Assembly: GCA_963680875.1 (NCBI GenBank) | Contig: OY804588.1 | Location: 93,304,233-93,368,232 of the forward strand | Direction of reading: 5' to 3' | DNA from: Bathymodiolus brooksi | Lineage: Eukaryota; Mollusca; Bivalvia; Mytilida; Modiolidae | Length of the DNA stretch: 64,000 bases | Shown: in pieces, positions 37,052-48,500 of the stretch | Position numbering within the stretch: the first letter of the stretch is position 1 | How the letters are laid out: the number at the start of each line of letters is the position of its first letter | Made by a program: the position numbers and the translations under genes | The notes under the pieces: generated by a model | The model's database searches: none | Seen by the model: only the letters and a program-made list of their open reading frames with translations | Told to the model about the DNA's origin: nothing

Positions 37052-37158
37052 TGTTCTTCCCTCGACGGGATTTGAACCCACACCATTGATACACTGCAGC
37101 ACCATTCGCTTAGCCTTACGTCCAGCGCCCTAGACCACTCGACTACATCCACTCCCTA
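37052..37158 (-). repeat. tRNA-Leu/Ser-like sequence (SINE head or tRNA pseudogene)
   Basis: On the - strand: box A-like TAGTCGAGTGGTCTAGGGCG and box B GGGTTCAAATCCC, at class-II tRNA spacing that leaves room for a variable arm. The 5' GGGAGTGG does not pair with the 3' GAGGGAAGAAC, so a working acceptor stem is absent. A SINE head or a dead tRNA copy is more likely than a functional tRNA gene. Confidence 0.55.
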
Positions 37159-37490
37159 AAAAAGGAGCTTCAATAGTCGTAGTGTTACCTTGTCTCGTAA
37201 GGAAAATCTAGGGATAGACGTAAGACATGTGTATAGATGGTACATATATACTTTAATATTATAATTTGACAGCAATCTAACTCAGCAATTTTTAATATAT
37301 TGTATAGGATAATGAAGAATTAATTCATTATACAGTCACAGGAAATAAAGTAGATTATAGTCATTAGTCATTATTTATATATATAACTTGTATTGTTACC
37401 CTTGTCATGAAACCCGTTACTGTGCATTAATTAATTTAATTGTAAGTTATAGGTCGTTTATCAGTACACTTTATTGTCTCTGCTATATAT

Positions 37491-37636
37491 ACAATATTGG
37501 TCTGTTGACGGTAAATATAGAATTTATTTGACAAGGCTGAGAAACGGGGTGAAAGACGAGCTATTAGCGAGTCTTTCTCCCCGTTTCGCGCCGAGTCAAA
37601 TAAATTCTATATTTACCGTCAACAGACCAATATTGT
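37491..37636. repeat. 146-bp near-perfect inverted repeat (foldback element)
   Basis: The left arm begins ACAATATTGGTCTGTTGACG and the right arm ends CGTCAACAGACCAATATTGT. The arms pair for about 65 bp with a few mismatches around a ~14-bp loop (near 37558-37571). No coding content. Confidence 0.85.
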
Positions 37637-37934
37637 ATTTATCCTGCGATCCACGATGTCCTAAAAAATAATCTTAACTCGTGAAAATGCATTTTTTAAT
37701 GCAACAGAATCCTCACTATATGGCGTAATAAAATACCAGATTTTTTTTGCCGACAAAAATTCGCGAACAAATAGTTCTCAAAAGGAAGTGAAATAACTTT
37801 ATTTAAATGAAGATTTATTGATTAAGATGAAAATTTATATCAAAAATTTATAGTTTAGAACCTGAAATATATATATTTAATATGTTTTTCATAGATATGA
37901 AAACACATTAATTTATCAATCATACGTCACATGC

Positions 37935-38196
37935 GGTCATACTTAAATTCGCCTGCAGTAGTAACCTGGTAAATATATACGCCTGTGTGAAAAGGTATAC
38001 GCCTGCAACTATATGGTTCACTTTTATTTTTATTTTTTTATATCAAATAATAAACATCCGATATATTCCTTTTACTAGTTTATATTAAAAAAAATTAAAT
38101 AAAAAAGAACCATATAGTTGCAGGCGTCCACCTTTGTATGACACACAGGCGTATATATTTACCTGGTTACTACTGCAGGTGTATTTAAGTATGACC
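37935..38196. repeat. 262-bp inverted repeat (foldback/MITE-like)
   Basis: Left arm GGTCATACTTAAATTCGCCT...ACCATATAG-complement region to about 38027; right arm from about 38106 to ...GGTGTATTTAAGTATGACC. The arms share GCCTGCAGTAGTAACC and the GGCGTATATATTTACC region. An AT-rich spacer of about 80 bp lies between them. Confidence 0.8.
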
Positions 38197-38277
38197 CACA
38201 CAGTTTGTAAACATGTGAAAGCAACACACACATCTACATCTACATGGTACGTGCTGACCGTCACTTTTGACTATTAT

Positions 38278-38316
38278 TGCACGGGGAGGGGAGGGGGGGG
38301 GGGGGGGGAGGGGGTT
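38278..38316 (+). repeat. G-rich tract
   Basis: Nearly uninterrupted G run with isolated A (GGGGAGGGGAGGGGGG...), capable in principle of G-quadruplex formation. Confidence 0.6.
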
Positions 38317-38454
38317 GCGCACTAATTTAAATAAATAATTTTGTTCAATCCTTAAGAAAAAGTATGAATTACAGAGAAAGTAGGAAAGATAGAAAGAAGA
38401 AAAAAAAAGAAAAAAAAGTGTATATAGGAAAGTCAGAGGAATAGGCGAAAGATT

Positions 38455-41058
38455 TGTCAAGTTGCATGTTCATATCTTCAGCAATAGTCCACTCTGGCTA
38501 CCGTAGCGGCCACTGGGTATACACCCAACCAGCACAGCACTATCAGCCTCACTAGATACTACTTACAACTTGACGACCCTAAACTTAGATAGAGGCAGTG
38601 GACAGCTCCTGTTTGAAAGATACCAAACAGGGAGCCTCAGCAACTGGTGCTGGCAAGGTATTCCAAATACTGGTGGTCTGTGGAAAGAAACTGTGTTTGT
38701 AGTAATCTGTGGATGCTGAGAACTGTTGGTACTTCAAGGAATGGCTAGATCTTGTTTGACGAGTTGGTTTGGTCAGGTACTCTTCTGCTCTGATGTCAAT
38801 TAAGTTGTTGATGATCTTGTACATCATAGTAAGTCGGATTTTCTTTCGTCTTATTTCAAGTGTGTCCCATTCTAGATCTCCAAGCATGGAAGTTACGCTG
38901 CTGGTGTTTCTATAGCGATTTGTCACGTACCTAGCTGCTCTTCGCTGGACCATTTCGATCTTGTTTATGGCGTCTATTGTGTGCGGGCTCCATACTGATG
39001 AGCAGTATTCAATTGTAGGACGGACTAAGGTTTTATATGCCGCTGTTTTCGTATCCTGGTTGCTGACCTTCAGGTTTCTTCTTAAAAATCCGAGAGTACC
39101 GTTCGCCTTTTTAACAGTTTTGTCAATATGACTCCTCCAAGACATGTCTGAATGTAGTTCCACTCCCAAGTATTTTGATGAAGCTTCCGATGTTAGTTTG
39201 TGTCCTTTGAGAATGTAGTCTTGTAGTATTGGTGTTTTAGATCGTGTCACATGGAGTGTGCTGCATTTATCTGGATGGAAATCCATTCCCCATTTTTGTT
39301 CCCAGTCTGCCAGTTTGTTGAGGTCATCTTGGAGTACAATGGTATCTTCGTTCGATCGAATATTCCTGTAGAGAATACAATCATCCGCAAAGAGTCGTAT
39401 GCGTGACAGTACACAGTTCGGGAGATCGTTTATAAAGATCAGGAACAACAAGGGTCCTAGGACTGTTCCTTGAGGTACTCCACTAATGACTGGTACTGTA
39501 TCAGATGTTGCCCCTTCCACTATTACCTGTTGTGTTCGGTTACTCAGAAATGCCTAGATCCATCCTTGTGTGGAATCTCGGATACCGTAGTGATCAAGTT
39601 TCTTCAGGAGTCTTTCATGTGGTACTCGATCAAAAGCTTTTGAAAAATCGAGGATGATAAGGTCATGCTGATATCCTACATCTAATGATGATAACAGTTC
39701 ATGTGCTAGTGTTAAGAGCTGGGTTTCACAACTGCGTCTTGCTCTAAATCCGTGTTGGCAATCAGTCAAAATGTGGTGAGCATCTAGGTGTTTAGGAATA
39801 CTGCTGACAATTATATGTTCTTGTACTTTACAACAAAGACTGGTTAGTGATACAGGGCGATAGTTGCTGGCTTTATATCGTTCCCCTTTCTTGAAAATGG
39901 CTGTAACGTTTGCGGTGCGCCAATCATTCGGTATGTTCCCCTCATCTAGACTCTTCTGAAAGATCAATGTTAATGGTGGAGCTATAACATCTGCAAGGTC
40001 TCTCAGGATTCTTGCTGGTATTTGGTCAGGCCCACATGCTTTTTGAGGGTTCAGTTTCTGGAGAAGTTTTTGAACTCCTTCTATGCTGACAGTTATTTCA
40101 GGCATAGATGAATAAGGTTTGCCATCTGGTGTTGGTATGTCAGATGTGTCTTCATTTGTAAATACTGATTGGTATTGTCGATTTAGAATATCAGCTTTAT
40201 CTTTAGCGTCGGCGTGTAATATTCCCACATCTTTAAGTGGAGCTATCCCATTTGTGTCTTTCCTCAGTGATTTGATGTATGACCAGAATCTTTTCTGTTT
40301 TGGTGATCTATCTTCCTGGTCTGGGTCTCCTATTTCTATGATGTTGTTGATGTACTTCCAGTACGATTGTCTCTCTGTCTTTTGTAGATGTGCTTTTGTT
40401 TCTTTAAATCTCTTTAAGTCTATTTTATCCTTTGTTTTCTTATACTTTTTATACTGTTTATTTCTTTTGCTGATTAGTGATTTTACTTCTTTACTGATCC
40501 ATGGTTTCTTGTTTTTATTTCCACGGATGAGTTTTGTTGGTATGTGTTCGTTCATTAGTGAGTGGATCTTGTCTTTAGATTCTGTCCATAGCTGTTCGAC
40601 ATTCTTACCTTTTGATGACTCTTGGTATTGTCCATAGAATTTTCTTAGTTCGTCTTTCATTGGATTATAATCTATGTCCTTGTACATAAATACTTTTCTT
40701 GGTGGTACTTTAACTTTCAAAGGACGAAGGCTAGATTCTATAAATACGGCTTCATGATCTGAGATACCAGGAATGACTTCTACTTTGTTGGTTAATGTTG
40801 AGTTGTTAGTGAAAAATAAATCGAGTACATTAGCGGTAGTCTCTGTTACACGTGTAGGTTCCTGTACTACTTGGTCAAGAAATGTGTCTTTGGTAATAGT
40901 TAGTAGCTGGTTGCATTGTGTTCCATTAGTGGCATATTCATTGACTGTTTCTTTTTCCCAATTTATGTCCCCAAGGTTAAAATCTCCTCCAATCCACAGA
41001 TGTGCTCCATTTGCAGTTGGTATTCTTGTGATGAAAGAATAAAGTTTGTCTAGATATT
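38455..41058 (-). mobile_element. 5'-truncated non-LTR retrotransposon (CR1/Jockey-like LINE)
   Basis: The reverse strand encodes, in order, the end of an apurinic-type endonuclease domain and a full reverse transcriptase. The open frame breaks off upstream at about 41055 (LDKLYSFITRIP is the first element-like sequence), typical of incomplete target-primed reverse transcription. The 3' UTR runs past the stop at 38585 to roughly 38455; I could not define the exact end or target-site duplications. It lies between the SINE composites, antisense to both host genes. Confidence 0.85.
38585..41055 (-). pseudogene. LINE ORF2-type polyprotein: endonuclease C-terminus plus reverse transcriptase, one in-frame stop
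   Basis: Translation from 41055 downward gives endonuclease motifs WIGGDFNLGDINW (about 41005-40965) and GISDHEAVF (about 40765). A basic linker follows, then RT motifs: NYRPVSLTSLCCK, DFSKAFDRVPH (motif A, about 39655), GVPQGTVLGPLLF (motif B, about 39480), FADD (catalytic, about 39391-39380), KYLGVELH (motif E), and the C-terminal FFPQTTSIWNTLP signature. A single TAG at 39554-39556 falls between motifs A and B; the frame is otherwise continuous to the stop at 38585. RT of this kind primes reverse transcription at nicked chromosomal DNA. With one lesion plus 5' truncation, this copy is dead but young-looking. The + strand open frames at 40119-40637 and 40773-41042 are shadows of it. Confidence 0.87.
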
Positions 41059-41639
41059 ATACATGTATCGACGATTCGAGCGTGTTTTAAGTAAACTAGG
41101 TAGAGTAGAGAAAACAGAAAGATTAATCATTTATCTCAACAAACTGAACTGATTCACCGAAATGTATTTAACAACGATGTCAAACACTCAAATGCTCAGT
41201 TATTGGGATATAAGTCATTTGTGAAAATTGTGTACACATTCACCATTTGTTATGGATGACCACGCCGTAAAACATAGAACTAATTCTTCTTCTTCCAATT
41301 TAGGAACCGGATTCACACGTGAATGTATAAGGTTCCGCGAAAACTTTGCGCAGTGTCGGGCAACACAGCAGTCTTCTACCGACTATTTACAGGTAAAACT
41401 ATATACAGGTGGGAGCTGGTCTAGTTGCTGTCAGGATGCGCCTTGAGGGCGCTCCTGAATCCCTCTACTGTGTTGGCCGGAGTTGTATTAATTTGACTTG
41501 ACATATTTGTATTGGAACTGTAAGAAGGAACATCGGGATTGCTTCGACACGAAACATCAGAAGTGCTACTGGCTGTAGAATTTGTGGAGGTTTTACGAGG
41601 TAAGTTTGCTGAAAAGCATTTCTGTTAGTTTCACTTTCA

Positions 41640-41745
41640 GTGTTGCTGAGGATGTTTGATATTTTCTTGTGTCTTTCCTCACTCAATGTTGAGTAATTAT
41701 TAATAAATGCCACATTTTTATGCCCTGATATTTGCATAATATTTA
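41640..41745 (-). pseudogene. Tyrosine recombinase C-terminal fragment (Crypton/KIAA1958-like)
   Basis: The - strand encodes IMQISGHKNVAFINNYSTLS followed by EERHKKISNILS, inside an open frame spanning 41465-41761. The GHKN...NNYS pattern resembles the C-terminal catalytic part (H and nucleophilic Tyr) of the DUF3504/Crypton-derived recombinases in KIAA1958- and ZMYM-like proteins. The upstream catalytic core is missing or out of frame, so this is a fragment. The match is from memory of the family. Confidence 0.5.
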
Positions 41746-41759
41746 TAGATCCCCTCCAC

Positions 41760-43150
41760 ATTGTTTTCTCTTAACTTCTGGACGGGATAAGATATTTTCT
41801 GGCACTGATTGATTAATGTCTAATTTGCAACTTTCCTTCATTTTTTTCATGAGACTGGAAAGTTTTCTTTCATGCACTTTTCTACCTGTTTCTAAAGCTC
41901 GTACAAATAAATTATGTATTTTGCGACAATGCAAGTATATAAAGGAGAAGAGCTAATACCAATCTTCTGGACTTTACATAGGTTTCAATGGAAAATTGGA
42001 ATTTATTTTTATAGAATAAAAGAAAACTTTCATATACAAATGTATACATGGTAAATTGAAGAAAATCAAAATAGAGATCTGATTTAGTGTCAACAAGCAC
42101 CAGATATGATTTTAATTACTATATTTAACTTCTGTTTGTATATCATAATCAAATGAATTAATATGCATTGAAGTCTACATGTATGTAGAATCCCCACAAA
42201 CTATTTTCTTCATATCAAATTTGCTATTATTAAACCATAATCCATTGATTGGTAAATTACATAATGCGATGTCACTAAGGAACCAAGAATATTATGGACA
42301 TAGGTTTATTGCATAAGTGTTGTGACCAGAAAAATATTAGAGTGAAGGATATATTTTTCTGGAATGAACAATATTTACATGATAATGTTGGCTGTTGCGA
42401 GTAATGACTAATGTGCGAATATATTTTCTGAGTCGGATCATACAAAAATGCATTATGAAAGCTTGAAGTTTCAAATATTCAAACATTGCTAATTTAGTCT
42501 GCATTTTGTTCCTTTTTTCTTGTTATTTTATTAGTAAATATATAATAACATGTATTTTAATTATAATCAATGCTATATTAATGTCTTTCAGATGAATGGC
42601 TGGATTAATGGTCTAACAGTGTACAATGTACATGTGATGTTTGAAATAAGTGCAAAGACTATATATATGAAAGAAATAATTGCATAAAAACCTATGAACG
42701 TTTTATAAAGATCTGATTAAACAAAGGACATTTTTCAAGAACTATCACTCAGTTGTTGCATACAGGCCAGGGGTATGTGAATCAGTTTCAAATGGAATTG
42801 CACAAAATAAAAAATGTACTGTAATCCTGATCAACAGTGAGTAGAATTCCAGCAGATAAAACACTAGTTTCAACTGACAAATCATACAACTTTGTTGGAA
42901 TTTTGCAAAAGAAAAAAAATGTTTTAAAAAAAGATGCAAAATGATTGAAGGAAGTGACTGAATACAATTATTCCAAATGGTTAAAACAAATTATATAGAT
43001 ATTTTGTGGTGTCATAAAGAATTCAGAATATAAAAAAATATCTATAATTTTAAAGTGACTTGATGCAATAGCAGGAATATGTGTTCTTTTCACCTTGAAG
43101 AAATCTACTATCTGATATGTTGAAGTAATTGATGTGAATTAATTGAACAT
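41760..43150. other. AT-rich DNA between the two recombinase fragments; no gene seen
   Basis: Short open frames (for example - strand 41743-41934) are not recognisable. If the two recombinase pieces came from one element, this stretch replaces the missing middle of the domain. Confidence 0.3.
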
Positions 43151-43400
43151 TTAATATGAAGAAATTTTATAATAAAATATATGTAGTAATCTTAGAGTTT
43201 GATGTTCAAACTGTACTGAGTTATTTAACCATATAAGTGTGTTTAGTAAAGGTTGTGGTGTGTGACTGCCCAGAACGTTTCTGTTATAAAGGATGTTAAT
43301 TTCCTCATCTGTTGGAGGGCATGCCCTCTTTGGTTTATTCCCTTTGTCCTGTAGTTTTAGTTGCTTTTGTTTTGTTTTCAAAGCTTCCCTGTCAAGTTAT
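43151..43400 (-). pseudogene. Tyrosine recombinase N-terminal fragment (Crypton/KIAA1958-like)
   Basis: The - strand encodes KTKQKQLKLQDKGNKPKRAC, then PPTDEEINILYNRNVLGSHT and PQPLLNTLIWLNN. This resembles the start of the DUF3504 recombinase core ('KGNKP..., LT.EE...LY....LG..NP.ALLNTLW.NN'). After SVQFEHQTL the similarity stops, where the family continues toward its first catalytic Arg. It has the same strand and order as the 41640-41745 fragment, 1.4 kb away. It is a decayed element or host-derived pseudogene; a spliced gene cannot be excluded, but I found no joining exons. Confidence 0.5.
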
Positions 43401-44269
43401 CGTCGTGTATTGTAAAGTCGAGGGTCGACTATTTTGCATATTCATTAGATGACGTCGTAGCGAGCACGTGCCCTGTGACTGTCAAACAATAATAGTGATG
43501 ACCTAGTTGGAAATTACCAAATATCTTAACAAAAATGAGATTCAAACAGGTAAAATAACATAAGAAAGCCTCAAGATGTCAATTTCCGCCATTTTTGCTA
43601 ATGCCCATTTTTAAAAAACAATTTCTGTGCCGTTTTTAGAGCCTTGGGTCACCAGGGTCACGGAAGACACGGTCGGCTGCTTTGTTTACAAACTTGGGTT
43701 AAAGGTAATTATATGACTGAATTTGGACTCGTGGGTTTAATCAATTGAGAAAAATGTCTCACAAAACATGTGATTTCTTATTTATCTAACCTGTAAAATG
43801 TAAAAAGTCTGACAATGAGTGAAACAAAATAACAACTTGTAGCCTTTCAAAACACTTGGTCATGTGACTTTAACATATGGATAAAAGAAAGAATGTATAT
43901 ATGTTTAATATAGTTATAATGTATTGACCCACATTGTTGTTATTTGCTGTTTGAAAGGGCCCGTGTGAAATAGTGTACTAAAATGAACTAAAATGAACAG
44001 CTGAAAAAACTTTATGTGAAAAATATTTTTTTATGCTGAGACAAATTAGACAATTTTGGTGTAATGCCAGGTTTTTTTTATATTATATATGACACTGAAA
44101 AAAGATGTTTTTAGCTGTGATTGTTATTACAAAATGCAAATTGCTATCTTAATTATAGTTGAAAAAATTGAATTGGTATCATCTTTCATTTATTCACAAC
44201 GTATGCAAATATGGAGTCTCGACTTTACAATACACTCTACAAAACATGGTGGAAATACCCTCCAAGTTT
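43400..44269. other. No gene seen
   Basis: Moderately AT-rich DNA without recognisable exons or repeats. Sequence around 43410-43435 (TATTGTAAAGTCGAGGGTCG) and 44216-44235 (GTCTCGACTTTACAATACAC) are partly reverse complementary, so they may be ends of an unrecognised element. Confidence 0.3.
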
Positions 44270-44444
44270 CAGACACAGGGGCTAGGTGCGTCCGAAAAAA
44301 AAAAAAAAAAAAATAAATACTATATAATATATAGTATTTTTTTTTTTTTTTTTAATATAGTATTTTTTTTCTTTTTTTTTCGGACGCACCTAGCCATATA
44401 TAGTAGTTTTTTTTTTTTTTTTCGGACGCACCTAGCCCCTGTGG
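44270..44444. repeat. Inverted repeat with poly-A/poly-T arms (foldback/MITE-like)
   Basis: Left ACACAGGGGCTAGGTGCGTC then CGAAAAA...; right ...TTTTTCGGACGCACCTAGCC + CCTGTG. A second internal right arm CGGACGCACCTAGCC is at about 44381-44395, so the right end is duplicated. Confidence 0.75.
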
Positions 44445-44784
44445 TTTCAGATGGATTTTTAATCACTTGCTAAGGATGCAAAAATAATGTAATCGGTACC
44501 AAAAGAGACTACATGTATGTTTATTCTTGATTATGTTATTTATAGAATAGTTGCAGTTATTTTAAAAATGTTTTGAGACCAAATAGTCTTAGGGTCTGGA
44601 CTTTACAATACACGAGGATATAAATGATAGGATAGAAAAGCATCACATTAAAACACATAAAGGTATATAATATGCATGTCCATTTCTCTAATACAGACAG
44701 CTTGTACCTACACAATGCATACATTTCGTTGTATGTATTAAATAATAGAAGTAGACCTATGGTTTATATTAAAATTATAAAAAG

Positions 44785-45130
44785 TCTGTGGGGTAATGGT
44801 TAGCATGCCCCTCCCCCTCCAAAGAGAGCCGTAATTTGATGATTGGAGCCTCGGTCGAGTTAAACAAAAGACTGTATAATTAGCATTTGCTGCATCTCCG
44901 CTAAGCAGGCAGTATTGAGGAGTACGAGCAAAGATTGGTTGGCTCTGAGTCAGAATAATGTGTCCGAGTGGAGCGACATGTCTATCTGCGGACTGTTGTT
45001 CTAAACAATCGAAAAGCCAACTCAGCGTGTTGGTCTAGTACAAAGTGGACTTCATCGTCATCTCATTGTTCTAGCCATTATTTAGATAACATTTGCTGAG
45101 TTGGCGTTAAACAACAATCACTCACTCACT
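44785..45130 (+). mobile_element. tRNA-headed SINE, family C, single head
   Basis: Head GTGGGGTAATGGTTAGCATG with a diverged box B, then the full family-C body: GCATTTGCTGCATCTCCGCT, GCAGTATTGAGGAG, CGACATGTCTATCTGCGGAC, GTTGGTCTAGTACAAAG, TTGGCGTTAAACAACAATCA and CACTCACTCAC. It is the normal one-headed form of the elements whose heads are amplified at 33105 and 46531. Confidence 0.8.
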
Positions 45131-45212
45131 GCTCAATTTAATTTGAGTTACATATGCTACCGTACATATGCTAACTCGTTTATTTATGACACACATTGGC
45201 TGTTATTTTAAG

Positions 45213-45450
45213 AAAAAGTTTTGAAGAAACCAAAGGAGTAATCAGAAACAAGATCAAAGAAGGATCATTCAATTCGACAAAATTCTTCACAGAAAACTAA
45301 GGATTGAGCAAAACACACTCCACTACAGACCGTGATGAATTCAAGTGGTCCGAAAGTGTGAGCATTTCCTACTCTACAAATGTCACCCTTCATGTTACTG
45401 TTAACGACAACAACATTATGTAATATTACAATCGTGTTAAACGAGATTAA
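45213..45450 (+). repeat. Dispersed ~250-bp repeat R1 (AAACCAAAGGAGTAATCAGA)
   Basis: It starts GTTTTGAAGAAACCAAAGGA and contains GTAATCAGAAACAAGATC, ends near the CGTGTTAAACGAGATTAAT motif. Further copies lie at 49830-50005, 55330-55580, 56341-56592 and 59468-59717. It is just upstream of the transporter start. Confidence 0.55.
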
Positions 45451-45575
45451 TATATATATATATATATATATAGATTCCGGAAGACAGGTTGTAGGTGAGA
45501 AAATTGCTAAATACCCCTTTCAAAAATGAAAATTTATTTTATGCTTTAGACTTGACATTTCACTCAACTTATGAA

Positions 45576-48500
45576 ATGAGCGAGCAATCCGATGGCCCAA
45601 TCAGAGAAGGCGTAACAAATGTCCATCCATGTGGCAGCGAAGACTCGAGTGTGCACGAGGAAACAGGTCTTGTCGGCACCATATTCTGTGATGATGAAGA
45701 AATAAAATCTAGTCACCCCACCAATGTCAGAAGTAGTGTAGGTTGTTATCCAAGTCGGAAGTGGTTATGCGTGTTAGGATGTGCATTAGCCCATTTTGTT
45801 CTAGGTAAATAACTTTTGACCTTAGTAGTTCTAATTGTTTGTTAACACACATATGTAAGAAGGGTTTGTAGATACCAAAGTGGTAATCAGAATTCGTATA
45901 TCGAAATAGAAATGGATTATGAAGCAAGTTTTTCGTTTGCTCCCAAGGACTTCCATTTTGTATTTTTTGATTTTCCAATCTTTTGACTTGGCGTACCCGA
46001 ATGGAGGCAGAGGCCGTCGTGGTCATGATAGTATGGTAGTTGGATTTATAACTACCTATGTAATCAGTGCCTAGCACCACTAACGTTGTGAGTTCGAACA
46101 CCGCTCAGGCGAGGTATACTCGATTCACCATTATGTGATGAAGTTTGTCAGTGATTTGCGACATGTCGGTGGTTTTGTCTGGGTACCCAGGTTTCCTCCT
46201 CCAATAAAACTTACCACCACGATATAGCTGAAATATAAACAAACCAACCATCAAACCCGATGGAGATTATCACAGAAACATGTAGGGCTAGTGTTCACTA
46301 ACTTGAATATATGTAAATTTTTGTTATTGCAGATTAAAGTGTTATAAATAGTAAACAAATCTACATGGAATAACAAATAAACAATTGAAACAAACATCAG
46401 CCCCGCCACCCCTTTGTCTGTACAATAGTAATAGATAGAATAATAGATCTACTAATTTCGTAATTGTGTTATTATATATTAATAACTAAAAATTGAACCA
46501 ATTGCTACTTTAATTGTTTTATTCTAACCGCATTGATGGTGTAATGGTTAGCGTGTTCACCTCGAGTGTGGTAGATCGTGGGTTCATCGATGGTGTAATG
46601 GTTAGCGTGTTCACCTCGAGTGTGGTAGATCATGGGTTCATCGATGGTGTAATGATTAGCGTGTTCACTTCGATTGCGGTAGATCGCGGGTTCATCGATG
46701 GTGTAATGATTAGCGTGTTCACCTCAAGTGCGGTAGATCGTGGGTTCATCAATGGTGTAATGATTAGCGTGTTCACCTCGAGTGAGGTAGATTGTGGGTT
46801 CATCGATGGTGTAATGATTAGCGTGTTCACCTCGAGTGCGGTAGATCGTGGGTTCATCGATGGTATAATGATTAGCGTGTTCACCTCGAGTGCAGTAGAT
46901 CGTGGGTTCATCGATGGTGTAATGATTAGCGTGTTCACCTTAAGTGCGGTAGATCGTGGGTTCATCGATGGTGTAATGATTAGCGTGTTCACCTCGAGTG
47001 CGGTAGATCGTGGGTTCATTGATGGTGTAATGATTAGCGTGTTCACCTCGAGGGCGGTAGATTGTGGGTTCATCGATGGTGTAATGATTAGCGTGTTCAC
47101 CTCGAGGGCGGTAGATCGTGGGTTCATCGATGGTGTAATGATTAGCGTGTTCACCTCGAGGGCGGTAGATCGTGGGTTCATCGATGGTGTAATGATTAGC
47201 GTGTTCACCTCGAGTGCGGTAGATCGTGGGTTCATCGATGGTGTAATGATTAGCGTGTTCACCTCGAGTGCGGTAGATCGTGGGTTCATCGATGGTGTAA
47301 TGATTAGCGTGTTCACCTCGAGTGCGGTAGATCGTGGGTTCATCGATGGTGTAATGATTAGCGTGTTCACCTCGAGTGCGGTAGATCGTGGGTTCATCGA
47401 TGGTATAATGATTAGCGTGTTCACCTCGAGTGCAGTAGATCGTGGGTTCATCGATGGTATAATGATTAGCGTGTTCACCTCGAGTGCGGTAGATCGTGGG
47501 TTCATCGATGGTGTAATGATTAGCGTGTTCACCTCGAGGGCGGTAGATCGTGGGTTCATCGATGGTGTAATGATTAGCGTGTTCACCTCCAGTGCGGTAG
47601 ATCGTGGGTTCATCGATGGTGTAATGATTAGCGTGTTCACCTCGAGTGTGGTAGATCGTGGGTTCATCGATGGTGTAATGATTAGCGTGTTCACCTCGAG
47701 TGTGGTAGATCGTGGGTTCATCAATGGTGTAATGATTAGCGTGTTCACCTCGAGTGTGGTAGATCGTGGGTTCATCGATGGTGTAATGATTAGCGTGTTC
47801 ACCTCGAGTGTGGTAAATCGTGGGTTCATCGATGGTGTAATGATTAGCGTGTTCACCTCGAGTGCGGTAGATCGTGGGTTCATCAATGGTGTAATGATTA
47901 GCGTGTTCACCTCGAGTGCGGTAGATCGTGGGTTCATCGATGGTGTAATGATTAGCGTGTTCACCTCGAGTGCGGTAGATCGTGGGTTCATCGATGGTAT
48001 AATGATTAGCGTGTTCACCTCGAGTGCAGTAGATCGTGGGTTCATCGATGGTGTAATGATTAGCGTGTTCACCTCGAGTGCGGTAGATCGTGGGTTCATC
48101 GATGGTGTAATGATTAGCGTGTTCACCTCGAGGGCGGTAGATCGTGGGTTCATCGATGGTGTAATGATTAGCGTGTTCACCTTGAGTGCGGTAGATCGTG
48201 GGTTCATCGATGGTGTAATGATTAGCGTGTTCACCTCGAGTGCGGTAGATCGTGGGTTCATCGATGGTGTAATGATTAGCGTGTTCACCTCGAGTGCGGT
48301 AGATCGTGGGTTCATCGATGGTGTAATGATTAGCGTGTTCACCTCGAGGGCGGTAGATCGTGGGTTCATCGATGGTGTAATGATTAGCGTGTTCACCTCG
48401 AGTGCGGTAGATCGTGGGTTCATCGATGGTGTAATGATTAGCGTGTTCACCTCGAGTGCGGTAGATCGTGGGTTCATCGATGGTATAATGATTAGCGTGT

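Noticed and set aside
37052..37158. A functional tRNA-Leu or tRNA-Ser gene
   Set aside because: Box A and B are present, but the ends do not form an acceptor stem.
40119..40637. A 172-codon + strand open frame as a membrane protein
   Set aside because: It is the antisense shadow of the LINE reverse transcriptase frame.
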